Source: Membranipora membranacea (Eukaryota > Bryozoa > Gymnolaemata > Cheilostomatida > Membraniporidae). From it: 64,000 bases of DNA. A program made the position numbers and the translations under genes. The stretch spans positions 17,174,001 through 17,238,000 of the forward strand of contig OU612065.1 in assembly GCA_914767715.1 (NCBI GenBank), read 5' to 3'. Numbering within the stretch: position 1 is the stretch's first letter; every line of letters begins with the position of its first letter. The notes beneath the pieces were generated by a model that had not been told where the DNA came from, did not search any database, and was given only the letters and a program-made list of their open reading frames with translations. Below are positions 49,601 through 60,700 of this stretch, one piece after another.

Positions 49601-52600
49601 ATTGCTTTGTACAGAAGCCCTTCAGATGATGGGCTTCAGAAATCATGTGGGAGAAATGAAAGTAATTAATCTCAGCTTATGAGTTCGAATTTTTTGTAAC
49701 ACTGGGTAACATACAGATTAGTAGCCTCAGTAATATGGTAATATACAGTATGAATATTTTAATGCATATAATGCAAACAGTTCAATTGTCTCATTTAGAA
49801 GCCTAGCAGGTTCTACATTGTGATAGACAAGTACAAATATTGGCATTCCCCTTTCTGTCAAATTGAGGACTCAATATTTGTTTGGCCACAAAACCCTTGC
49901 AATCCTCCCTGATCTGCAGTCCAATGAGTCATTGAACTTATACAGCGGTATGAGTGCTGTGTATGGGAGGAGATTCAAACTAGAAACTATATTTTCAACT
50001 GAGGAAGATCCCTAAAATGGAGGAGTATTTGTGACTTCACGACAAGTCACTGCCCTGACCAGTTTATGTTGTAATTCTCATTACCACTCACTCAATATTG
50101 TTGACATTTTCTGGTACAGATGTCTCATAATTAGGCTGATAGAACTGTGGTGGTCTCCTGCCTACGAGCACAAGTATCTCAGCCTCAGCTGTTTGTGCCG
50201 GCTGGGCATTCGTGTCCCTCACTTCAACCTTCACCCTATACTCAATACCGTTGACCAATGAGGTGGTGGTGAATAGTTCGGCATTCTGGGTGATTTGGAA
50301 GTTAGCTCCACCTAAAATCAAGGCAGTATAGAGTAACAAGATATCAGTAATTGATTAACAAAGGAAGAATTTCCAGGTTTAGCACAGGGCTTTACATTTT
50401 TTCTGCATAAGCGTCGGCTTTTTGAAACTCATAAAACATATTATTATTATTAACATATTTATTATAATATTGTATGCATAAGTATACATATCCTCTCATA
50501 ATTTCAAAATTAATTTATTGAAATTTGACATTTGAATCTGATCGAAATCCTGAGAAGTTAATAACTAACAACATTTTTTTATCACTGCATTGTAAAAACT
50601 GCATCATGGGATATCTTGTATGTCAATATTTGCTTTTGTTCCATTGTGTTTCACTAAAGAAAAGAGTTCTTACTTATCATGAATAGTATACTGCTAATTT
50701 AGCATCAGCTGCTTTCAGACCACTGAGTTACTAGTAACTGAAAGCTCTGCCTAAACTGAACCAATGAACTCCTTCTCCCAGAGGGAAAGAAAGTTCATTG
50801 CTCTGAAAAATCACAGTTTTTAGAGGAGAACAGAGTCATTCTGCTGGCCTTAACATCTAACTGAGGACTATTTCAAGCTATCAAGTTGTTTAATCCAGTC
50901 TAGATCAAAGCACCCTAAATCTATCAGGCAACGTCTAGAGGTATGACTGGTCATGACATACTCAATACCTGAAAATCTCCCATAAGCAATCAAAATCCAA
51001 TCGGGAGTAAGATAACCCAGTGAGGGCTGAATAGATACAAGTGATACGGGTCGCAAATGGGACAAGCTTTTTATCAAAAAACCTTACAGGATGTCACGTA
51101 CACTGCCTAGATCCCCCATCACATTGTCCAAATCTGTTACAAGTTTACAAGTTACCAAAAGTCCAATAGTTAGAAAATACACAGAATGTACAGGGCTACA
51201 GTGATGTTGTAAAACAAAAGCAAACCTTCAAGCAGTGAATATCGCAGTGCACTGTTGGCGTCCGGGTCGTTGACTGTAATGCCGTAATCCACTTTAGTTC
51301 CAGCTGCTAGGTTAGCTTTGAATGCTGCTAGATAAGGGATGGGCTGCATGGTAAACCTTGGAGATTCATCATTCACATCTTCTAGGTTTATGGTCACCGA
51401 CACTCTGTACTCTGAAACAAAAACACATCAATTCATAAATGTAAAAAAAATTGAGGGTAGTTTGCACAAGTAGTAAGACTGGCCAACCACTCCACAAACA
51501 TTATACCCGTGGCTCAGTAGACAGTTGAAAAGGGCAATGTGGATCCAATTCCCCCTTTTTCCGAGTTTCTGGTTGAAACATTGTCCTGATTATCGTAAGT
51601 TTGATATCAAAGAGGTGTTGTAGATATTTACTGGCTCAGTGCAGTTGAAATGGGTGATATGGATTCTATTCCCTATTTTCTCCAAGTTTCTGGTTGAAAC
51701 ACTGTCCTAATTTGATATCAAAGAGGTGTTGCAGGTCAATGTTCTGGCGTGGAACTAGTATGACTGGTCAAACCAAGTCTATAAAAACTAAGTGAGGCAA
51801 TCTAGTTAGCAGATTGGTAGATCTCAATCTCTGGTGATTACATCAAGTAATAATTGTGGGTATAACTATATTATAATTGCACATCCTTCGCAGTAATTAC
51901 AGCATAATCTGTGATCAAATCCTCCCGTCATTAGGCTAATCTCAAGATCAAACAAGCCAATAGACAACACAAATCAATATTGATCTCAGCCAGTAAACCT
52001 CTAGAATAAATACTGTGCCTAGTGAGAAATAGTTTGGACATGGAAATGAATCATTTCTTTTGTTCAATGGATTTTTTAAAGCAAAGCATTTTACTGAAAC
52101 TAAAACAATAACTACAACAATAATCAACAGGAATGCTGTAGATGACTACACTATAATTGTAATGCAGAATTTCTTGACTGAGCTTGAATTGAGTTTAATT
52201 GACTATGAATTTCAGCTAATTTCAGTACAAAGCTAGTCATTTTCCTATTAGGGTACACAACTTTCATTTGGTTGAGATGCATTTTGCAGGATTCAAATTT
52301 AAATTTAAGATTAGTGAATCGATGATACACATTGATATCATACATATTGAAATGCATTGAAGTGATGTTATGTAAACAACCTTGATAATTATTGAGCTGA
52401 ATAGAAAATAAATTCTTTCAACAGCTCATCTTCCAAAGCATTTGAAGCTTTGATGCAGGATTTTCATGAGTGCACTGTCAGAATAAAGACCAGCAACCTG
52501 CTCCCTAGTATTTGTAATCTTGGTCCCTAGTCTGTTTATGCAGCCCGCTGGTTACAACAGTTGATTTTTGTGAATTCCCTACCAAGTTATCAGGACAGAT

Positions 52601-53417
52601 AATGGTTAAAATTGAGAGATGAATGTATATGATATATGATGATGAGGTTTCCCTCCAACATGAAATTTATATGGGCCTATCTCAAATGCTGTCTATTTCC
52701 TGCAGGTTCACTATGATAGGCCTATGCCAATAGTAAGTTTCAATCTCATAGAATTTACAGAGTTCGCTTACCATTCCCATTGGCTGTATTGTTGATAAAC
52801 ACTATTGGTTGATATCTTTTGTTTGGTGCTGTTTCATAATCCAACTTCCTATTAGGGTAGATTATAAGTCTACCGCTTACGAGATCAACTCCTGAAAATG
52901 GTAAACTGTCATCTGGCAGCATATAGAATTTATTGTTAGAATCCTTGATGACGCCAACACTGGCGTAGTCCAAAACAATCTCATTAGAAGTCGCTTCTGA
53001 TACAGTTGCGGTGAGAGAAACTTCTGCAGCTCTTCTCCAACGAGACTTCTGGATACTCCTTGTTATCCTTCCAATCTGCTCTTGCTTGGCGTTTACTATT
53101 TTGAGCAATATATTATGTTGAGATCTTTCACCAGTGTTACGGTTTTTAGATATGACACCAAGCTGTATCCGACGATCATGCAGATCCCACAATGGGGTCT
53201 GAAGTAATAAGCTACCATCTTTAGTTAAACTAAACCTGTTTGCTTCTAAATCACTATTGGTGTAGTTTTTTCTATATTCAATGTTGTCATTAGTTGGTAG
53301 TTTATAGGCAAGGTCACCACAGTTGAGAAGAGATGGCACAGTGGAGTAAAATACTTGGCTGGCCAGAGTTCCGGCATTGCATAGTATTAGTAGAGTAGCT
53401 AATGTTTGAGCACCCAT
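30323..53417 (-). CDS. Classical (type III-like) cadherin with catenin-binding tail
   Basis: About 42 exons, about 2,830 residues. Exons 5' to 3' (high-low): 53417-52772, 51411-51226, 50311-50092, 49136-48917, 48758-48644, 48290-48146, 47855-47605, 47269-47126, 46765-46623, 46378-46167, 45809-45603, 45262-45064, 44782-44591, 44303-44100, 43782-43596, 43375-43116, 42858-42679, 42426-42330, 42079-41876, 41539-41297, 40925-40693, 40479-40371, 40091-39944, 39783-39641, 39297-39046, 38776-38549, 37527-37419, 37131-36866, 36732-36506, 36275-36004, 35730-35549, 35407-35197, 34484-34233, 33969-33774, 33505-33309, 33002-32807, 32618-32508, 32321-32135, 32000-31894, 31647-31498, 31141-30923, 30576-30323. 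All borders are GT-AG and phases agree except at 35549/35407. Exon 1 has a signal peptide ([16 protein letters not shown]) and a furin-like RWRR (126-129), as in cadherin prodomains. A calcium-dependent adhesion receptor at cell junctions, linked to actin through catenins. Confidence 0.93.
31354..31382. repeat. ATATC pentanucleotide microsatellite
   Basis: About six perfect tandem copies of a five-base unit (ATATC) in the cadherin intron between exons 40 and 41. Confidence 0.85.
34519..34646. repeat. Tandem duplication, 64-base unit, two copies
   Basis: Two adjacent near-identical 64-base copies (34519-34582 and 34583-34646), each starting in a TA-dinucleotide run and containing ATCAGCCAAAATCATGCC. 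They lie in the cadherin intron between exons 32 and 33, just upstream of the exon 33 acceptor. Near identity implies a recent event or a collapsed or expanded assembly repeat. Confidence 0.9.
34679..34730. mobile_element. MITE-like palindrome, 34 bases, related to the 25.87 kb element
   Basis: The palindrome at 34688-34721 (TAGCCTGTCTTGACAAGCTT then its reverse complement with one mismatch) shares its arms with the element at 25871-25940 but lacks the C-rich loop. Flanks are TTTCTTACA (34679-34687) and TTTCTTACT (34722-34730), a nine-base direct repeat with one mismatch. It lies in the cadherin intron between exons 32 and 33. Two dispersed copies with different flanking duplications argue for transposition. 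Confidence 0.75.
36791..36820. repeat. GTT trinucleotide microsatellite
   Basis: About ten GTT units with one interruption (GTTGTTGTGTTGTT...), in the cadherin intron between exons 28 and 29. Confidence 0.8.
37419..51411 (-). other. Cadherin ectodomain: about fifteen EC repeats
   Basis: Exons in this span carry the repeated EC pattern: an A-x-D-x-D calcium site, LDxE or LDYE, and a linker of DxNDNxPxF type. Clear linkers are [10 protein letters not shown] (exon 2), [10 protein letters not shown] (5), [10 protein letters not shown] (7), [10 protein letters not shown] (11), [10 protein letters not shown] (14), [10 protein letters not shown] (16), [10 protein letters not shown] (17), [10 protein letters not shown] (19), [10 protein letters not shown] (21), [10 protein letters not shown] (23), [10 protein letters not shown] (25) and [10 protein letters not shown] (26). 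Exons 3, 9 and 12 have degenerate linkers ([23 protein letters not shown]), so calcium binding there may be reduced. Domain borders rarely coincide with exon borders. Confidence 0.88.
51511..51735. repeat. Diverged tandem duplication in cadherin intron 1
   Basis: Two adjacent copies of roughly 110-120 bases (from 51511 and from about 51633). Both contain GGCTCAGT, GTTTCTGGTTGAAACA and TTTGATATCAAAGAGGTGTT in the same order, with scattered substitutions and a short gap in the second copy. It lies in the long intron between exons 1 and 2. Confidence 0.75.
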
Positions 53418-54711
53418 AGTTCAACGAAGTAGATTCTGCAACAGAAATGAATTGGTATAGGTATAAATGTAATCCAAAACCATACATTCTTGTTCTAGGC
53501 ACCATATCAGAGATGAGCTAGGCTAATGACCGCATAAAACACGGAACAGTTACATGGTAGCTAGAACCCGGCGCAACATGTATAATTCGCTGGTCATTCG
53601 AAAAGGATGTCAGGGGTAGCACAATCAACAAGATACTTCAAAGAATCATCAGTATTTCGTTGCATGCTAAGAACTTTCTTCAATCATGTGAGAATTGCTA
53701 ACCATCGGGGTTTTGGGGGAATTATGGTGATACACATGACCGAAACTTTATCATCATCATGCAACCAAACAATTAATCAATATGTTTTTTATATGGCAGA
53801 CTATTTATATTCAAGCACATTAATGTCTAGAGCGATTCAACAGGGCAGAGGAATGGTAGTCTGTTGTACATTTAATGGAAACTGACAGACTATGAAAGAC
53901 TACTACAGCAGGACGTTTCACAGGTATTAAGTCAGAGGCGCTAGGCTGGGGACAGGAAGAGATTAGAAATCACAATTGAAGTGGAAATGCAAATATTGGC
54001 TATCCCTCTGTCTAGAATGGACCATGATGATGCAAAAGTGACAAGTTCAGTGACAGTTACATTTCATACAGTCTGCATAGGCCTATACTATAATTTAAAG
54101 AGATAGACAACAGGTCTACTCCAAAACCTGGGATTTTGGCAATGTTTGACTGCAAGGGGGGCAGTCAAACATTGCCAAAAACCCAGGTTTTGGAGTAGAC
54201 CTGTGAGATAGACACTGATTGAGAAGTCACAACAAAGTTGAATGAAAGTAAGTACAAAAAAGTTGTAATTGCAGGATGGATAAGCAGCATTAAGTTAGAG
54301 TGGAAAAAGTAGGGTGAACACTTACCTCTCATTAAGTATATCACTGAGTTGGCTTCATACACTAGTTCCAAGTCAGCAGCATCATTTGAATCAAATCCTT
54401 GCTCTGATTTAGAGATGTACCCACTCCCACTCTCTCTTATGTGAAGCTGCTTTCTCTTTTACTATTTACACTGGTAACCAATCAGATTTGAGATAACATA
54501 TAAAGGAAGTAGATTTTCTTTCCACAATACATTGAATACAAATTTCTCAGACAATATTGCAATCAGGGACTAATTATGCAGAACCGGCTGGGCGGAGCGG
54601 AAACAACAGTACATAATCAAGGAAGCATCAACAACCACCTGTTAACACTTGCTGAATTTCATAGCTTCAGCTCAGTTTGTTTTAACTTTCCTAAGTTGTC
54701 AAGGGTTAAAA
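53418..54711. other. Head-to-head region between the cadherin and PDZ genes
   Basis: On the minus strand an acceptor (CATTTCTGTTGCAG, ending near 53437) lies just upstream of the cadherin ATG. A donor-like GAGAG|GTAAGTG lies near 54335, so a noncoding first exon and a 0.9-kb 5' UTR intron are likely. A hairpin insertion sits inside that intron at 54110-54204 (separate entry). The PDZ gene promoter should lie near 54400-54700. The 92-codon plus-strand frame at 53607-53885 has no family resemblance. Confidence 0.5.
54100..54214. mobile_element. MITE, 95 bases, near-perfect hairpin with 10-base target duplication
   Basis: The element at 54110-54204 is almost wholly two inverted arms of about 44 bases, starting ACAGGTCTACTCCAAAACC and ending GGTTTTGGAGTAGACCTGT, around a G-rich loop (AAGGGGG). 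It is bounded by identical GAGATAGACA repeats at 54100-54109 and 54205-54214. Near-perfect arms and an exact ten-base duplication indicate a recent insertion. Duplication length points to a Mutator-like (MULE) origin, which is an inference. Its terminal sequence differs from the 25.87/34.69 kb family. Confidence 0.88.
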
Positions 54712-57700
54712 ATGTCAAGGCTCTCTGTGATATTGAGCAGGGGGAATGGTGCTTCACCTTGGGGCTTTAGACTACAAGGAGGAGCTGACTTTAGGTCACC
54801 ATTGGTTGTTCAAAGGGTAAGTAAAAAAGTTATAGAAAAGAGGAAGCAATTTGTGTGTAACCACTGGCTAGACACATCATAAAAGTCATAACCTGCCTTG
54901 AATTCATCGGTTTCTCTAGGTTACATCAACAAGGTTTGTTGCTGTTCCTACCACTCCCTAAACAACTCCTTATTATAAGCATCATTATAATCATACTCAT
55001 ACACTCTTCATACACAGTCTTATATCTGGTCAAAAACACTAACAAAAATATAACAAGGCGCTGTCTCTTGAGCATCACAGACTCTTGGATATTCTTCCCG
55101 TTATTTCTTATCTTAGGGAATGAACGCTTCAAAATTACTCCCATCCACTCAATATACTGACATCTGTATTGTGTCAGCACTTTAATAGATAACCAATTTG
55201 CTTGCAATGTAACAAAGAAAAAGATACTCCAGTCCAAGTCCGCAACATATCTACAATGTCACCAGCACCATCACTTCATTGCTCAGATAGAAAGAGTGTG
55301 TTATTTATCAGTAACGTTAATCAGATTTGCTTTAATCCACTATTCAGTAACAAAGCCGCTTTAGCTTTGACATACATGTTGATCGTTCTAGACTGGTTTG
55401 TGTTGCCCATCTTAGGACTCCATGTATCCACTTCCATCACCAGGTCCATCACACTACCTCACCTCACCTTACAAATCTAAATCACGGACAGCTAAGCTAA
55501 TGCAACCCTGCCAACCTTCGTCACTGTCACTGAAAAGACCAAATAATAATAGTATTTTCATTATTCTGCGCTAGGGGTGAGGGAATTCACATTGTTATGA
55601 TGCAATTCTGAGTACCAACCAAATCAGCAATATAGTAAGAACACCAAGTTGATAAAACATGGACATGGAACACTAACTTTTTCTAGGTACTGTTGACTAA
55701 CATAACAGTTGAAAGACATGAATCACAGGGTATCCTGGTGTATCTACCTAACAGGTTTAATAAACGGGAGTTGTGCACGCGAATATTGAACTGTGTGAGC
55801 GTTGACCAGCGAAATGACGACCTGTTTATTGCTAGAAGATAGACAATGTCTATAAAAATGATGAGAGGTCATGACTGGTTTATCAGTCACACACCTTGTA
55901 ATCATTGTTACATATGGTCCTAATGATTGGTTATGATGAGTAATTTGCCATAGATTCTGTCAATTCATCCCCAGTTTTAGGTTCGGAATGGGAAAATTAC
56001 TGGGTAGGGACTGAGATTTTCTAAGAATTCAAAGACATTTAATGCCAAGGTAACAAGGGAGCTAACTTGTATTAGTAGTTCATTCATTTAAATTCCAATT
56101 TTTCACATCACACGGAAATCCGGCGAGGCCCAATTTGCCAAAAAAAATGCCATAAACCCTTTTCTTAACACAAATATTTATATGATATGTCTCTTATCCA
56201 ATGACATAGAGTGTCATGGACTGCTCATAAAAGGTAACTTGAGAATAACACACATATGGTATGTAAATCATTCCTGGGACAGCAGTTCAATGATATGGTT
56301 AAATTGGTTATCAAAGCAAAAAATGTGGATTGCAGTCCAAAGAGAAATATCAAAGCTTTTGGGTCAGATAGGGTGATGGGTATGGTTTAGATTATGAATT
56401 ATGCCTGTCAACGTAAATTGTTATTTATGGCAGCGGCGCAATAATTTCCCCTAGATTTTGGTTTTGGTTGACACCAAAATGTTGATCTTTGACTAGACTT
56501 TTGGATTGGTGAACTTTTGAGCTTGATATTTTTGGTAGGAAGTTCTCCAGCATCTCAAATTGTTCAAAACATCACATTCATGTGTCAAGCGTATTGCAGG
56601 CAGCAGTGCTTTGTGCATCCTGGTTGAAATATTCGAGGAATTTATCATAATCCTCTTGTACATTACCACAGAGTAACGAAAAATATATCCTTACTCTGTG
56701 ATATTATGCTGTATATTAGAAGCTACAAGGTTGGTTTATCTGGCAACAGCATCAATCAGATAGTCACTGTAGCCAAATATTTCAACCTTGGAGTTACTTA
56801 TAGATTCTAATTATCTTATTTACACAGACAACTTGACGTCATTTCTGTAACGATGATCTCAGATGTTACTTTGTTATCTGTCATAATTAAGTGTTCTGTC
56901 AACAATGTTATCACTGATACATTCGATCCGAAAATTAACTCAAAAATCCCGAAGACATTCCAGGTATTCTAGTTGATGTTGTACTTTGAACTGGGACATC
57001 TCTTTGGTAGATTGGTTCATGATCTTCAGTCAACCATGATAAGCAAAGTCTTCCAATCCAACAACAGGAAATAGTTTTAGCTCTATAAGCAGTCTTAGGT
57101 AAAATGCAAACTGATTCTGACACAATCGAATGCTGGAAGTCATACCACGTCCTTACAATTCTCACATGAATCTTTAAATCCTGCCATTACACAGCTCACA
57201 ATCCTCACATAGTACTCATCTTGGATTTGATGCTTGTCTTCAGTCCTCAATCCTGCTCCCCATCAGGCCTGTTTTAGTGAGCTACATCTTTCAATCCTCT
57301 TGCAAAGCATCTGTTTTCACATAAGGAAGGTGTGTCACCCAATGCCTTTCATCAATGTCGTTTCCATGCTACATAATATTAACAATAGGAAAGTGTTATT
57401 TCCCCTCATACTGCCAACAGACAACTCCAAATTTATGATTGATCGTAGCCTTACACAATAAAACAAACAGGCAGGTAAATAATTTGGCAAATCCATCCTT
57501 CATAATTTTTATCAACCAGGCAGACATGATTCTGGGCTATTTTTTGCTTCAAATATGCCCATTAAACTCTCATAACATCATATAACATAGTTCATGAATG
57601 CACCTATACCTGAAAACAGCAATTCAGCCATGTCTGTACTGGATGCTCATTACGCCATGTTTTCGCACCATTAGCTAGATGGACCTGAGCTGTTAATTTT

Positions 57701-60700
57701 ATCTCTTCTCCTAATAAGGTAACAGTATCAGTTTACTATTGGACCAGAGAACTTAGATTTCTATGGTCTTTGGTTGACCCATGATGTAGTGATGATTGCG
57801 ATTGAACAATAATCTGTCTAAAGACTGAGCTATGAATAACTGTGGGTGAAATATGACTCATCATATTGACTAAGTGAATTCTCAACATTCTGACGTCTTT
57901 GTTTTGGCTTTAGAATCTGATTACACCCCTTAAAGTACAGAGTTCTTCTTTCATCATCAACTTTATTTGTCCTCATAATTCACAGCTGATTCACATCAAT
58001 CCAGTGTCTTCCTCCGTCTCATTACCAGTCAAACATTTTCTTTTCTCATTGATTTATGTTCATGCTTAGGTTGTCAGATCCAGAACTTAATGGCTTTCTA
58101 CCTAGGCGGTGTTTTATACTGGTGGCATATTGCTGTGATGAACTTGAATAGTTTTTAAATATTGACTCGTCTATCATCTGCAATACCATATACCCAAGGG
58201 AAGAGAATATTAGCTGCTTCGGGGATTACATAATGTCAGCTAGCACCAATTTTCACTAGCATAGGTTGGACTTTATATAAAGTAAGGTGATCTATCCATA
58301 AAATCTCATTTTTAAGCCTAATTGAAAAAGCGAACTAATCCCCCCCCCCCTGTGATTATTTAACTCCTCTATCTTCGCCGTGGGGCGGAGGGCAAAGTCT
58401 GGGGGGCTCAGACTACTATGTGGCGGTCTCTGGAATAAATGGTAAATATAGGGATCGAAAACCAGGACCTTCCGCCCATGATGATTTCAGATCTTATGAT
58501 TACAGGTGAATCCCCGGAGCATAGCTGAGCAGTCAGGTCTGAATGTTGGTGATGTCATTCTGGAGATTAATGGTATGGGTACGGCTACGATGAAACATCA
58601 AGAAGCCCAACAGACCATAATAAATGCAGGAAACAGAATCAGTCTAAATCTTAGCCGGTCAGTGTTCTTAAGCGCATTCTTCAGTCAATCTTAAGCTGTT
58701 TGTGACAGTTTGTTAATAGTCAAGTGTAACATACCCTTACCAACCAACAGACAGACAAGATTGTGACCTCTAGATACCCCAGACTATTATGTCAAAAAGT
58801 ACTTTAATCTTGGTTACGGTGGGATCAACGGTCTTGTCTGATCTACATGGTTGGTTATCCAACGGTGTGTCTAAAACTGTTCAGAAACAATGAAAAATTT
58901 ATGGTGTTTGATATGAGAAAGTACCCAATCGCTTGCTCCTTGTATAAAAGTCTGCAAAAAAGGCCAGAAAGATTGAACCCTGTGGGAAACTAATCACTCT
59001 GCTGGAGGAAACAGCTGTCAATGATGTGAGAATATTGTTACAACAGAAGTGGCGTTAACTTCTTTCAAAAGATTTGTAGCGTCGCCAATGATCTATAAGT
59101 TAAGAACATTGATGCACTTTTAGTTTATTGACTCTATTTTTATAAACAAGGGCGCATTGTACGGATTCTTGAAAACACGGAAAGGCGGAAAATCAGTTTC
59201 ATCGCGGAAAAGCGTTTTCCGCGTTTTCCAAAAATGAAAAAAACCTGAAATTTAGGCCTTTAGAAGATGGGGATGATATCTTAATGGGTTACAGTTCATT
59301 TTCTATGCATTGAGATCAATTTTTGAGGAAAAGAATATTTTCCGCATTTTCCAAAAAAATTATTTTTATCACTTGATTTTTACCAAAAACACTCATATGA
59401 TACAGTGGTGATGTCTCAATGTCTTTCCAGGAGTTTTTTTTAGCATCATCATGAAATTCAAGGTGAAAAACGATTTTCCGCAATGAAACTGATTTTCCGC
59501 CTTTCTGCGTTTTCCAGAACCCGCGCATTGTATGTGAACTTTCTGTAAATAGGCTCTCTATAACTCAGGAATAGAAAAAGCTAAAAATGGAAAATCAAAC
59601 AATGTTGTGGGATGTAAAGAATAAATAAGGCTGTTGTAATATGTATAATTACTATTTATATTAACTGTTCCAAAATGCTCTTTAACTTTGTTGCCCCTTC
59701 CAGTGCTGCCAAGATCGGTTAATGAGAAAAGTTTAAAGGTTGCGCTGTTGGGTAATTAGTATCCAACAATGAACAATTAATGATTTTGGCAGAGATTTTA
59801 TGGTTTGAGAAAGCTTCACCTGAGCGTTGTAACATCAGTTCAGCCTCACATCTGAGCTCGATCGGTTCTGGTTTGTCTGTCGCTTAAGATGAGTTACAAT
59901 CGAAGTTACAACTACAGCTCACCGCTGGGTGGGTACAGCGGGTCTCACAGCAGCTCCAACTACTCTTCTCCATCAGGGCGGTATTCATCCACCAGCTCCT
60001 ATGATTCATCCTCAAGGAGATACGACAGCGGTCTCGGCAGCGGTGGTTACGGCAGCGGTCTCAGTGGCGGTGGCTATGGAAGCGGTCTCGGCAGCGGTGG
60101 CTATGGGAGCTCAAAATATGGCTCTGGCTCTTTGAGTAGCTTGTCTGGGAGCAGCTACTCTCCTCGTTACTCCGGAAGTTCTTATAGCCCGAGCTCATCG
60201 TCCTATTCGAGCGGCAGGTACGACTCGACATCTCGGGGCTCAGGGTATACACCCCGATCTGACTACTCATCATCTAGATACAGCCGGCCGGTCTCAAGCT
60301 ACGATGACTATGGTAGCTCAACCAGAAACAGATCATCAGATACCAGCAGTAGCTCTAGGCACAGATCTGCCATCGATGATGATGATATCCCAGTGAAGGC
60401 TAACAGGAAGATAAAGTTTGATGACGAAGTTGAGACAACTCCGACAAGATCTAAGAGAAGCACTGATTCGTCTTCTCTTACCACTAAGACCTCCGGTGAC
60501 TCGTCCGCAAGTGAAGCCAGAAGGAAACGTAGAGAGGAAAAGGAAGCAACAGATGATAAGTGAGTTATCTGCGCTTGATTTTGAGAGAGTTGCACGCGAG
60601 TTGCCTGCTCTTGGTTTTGCTGCATGAGAACGATGGTTTTCAATCTACACTATTCAATAAGGTGGATTCCAATCGTCTTTCCTGGTTAACATGTCTCTGG

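Noticed and set aside
56669-56702. Small inverted repeat CACAGAGTAA / TTACTCTGTG
   Set aside because: Ten-base arms with no flanking direct repeat; compatible with chance in intron sequence.
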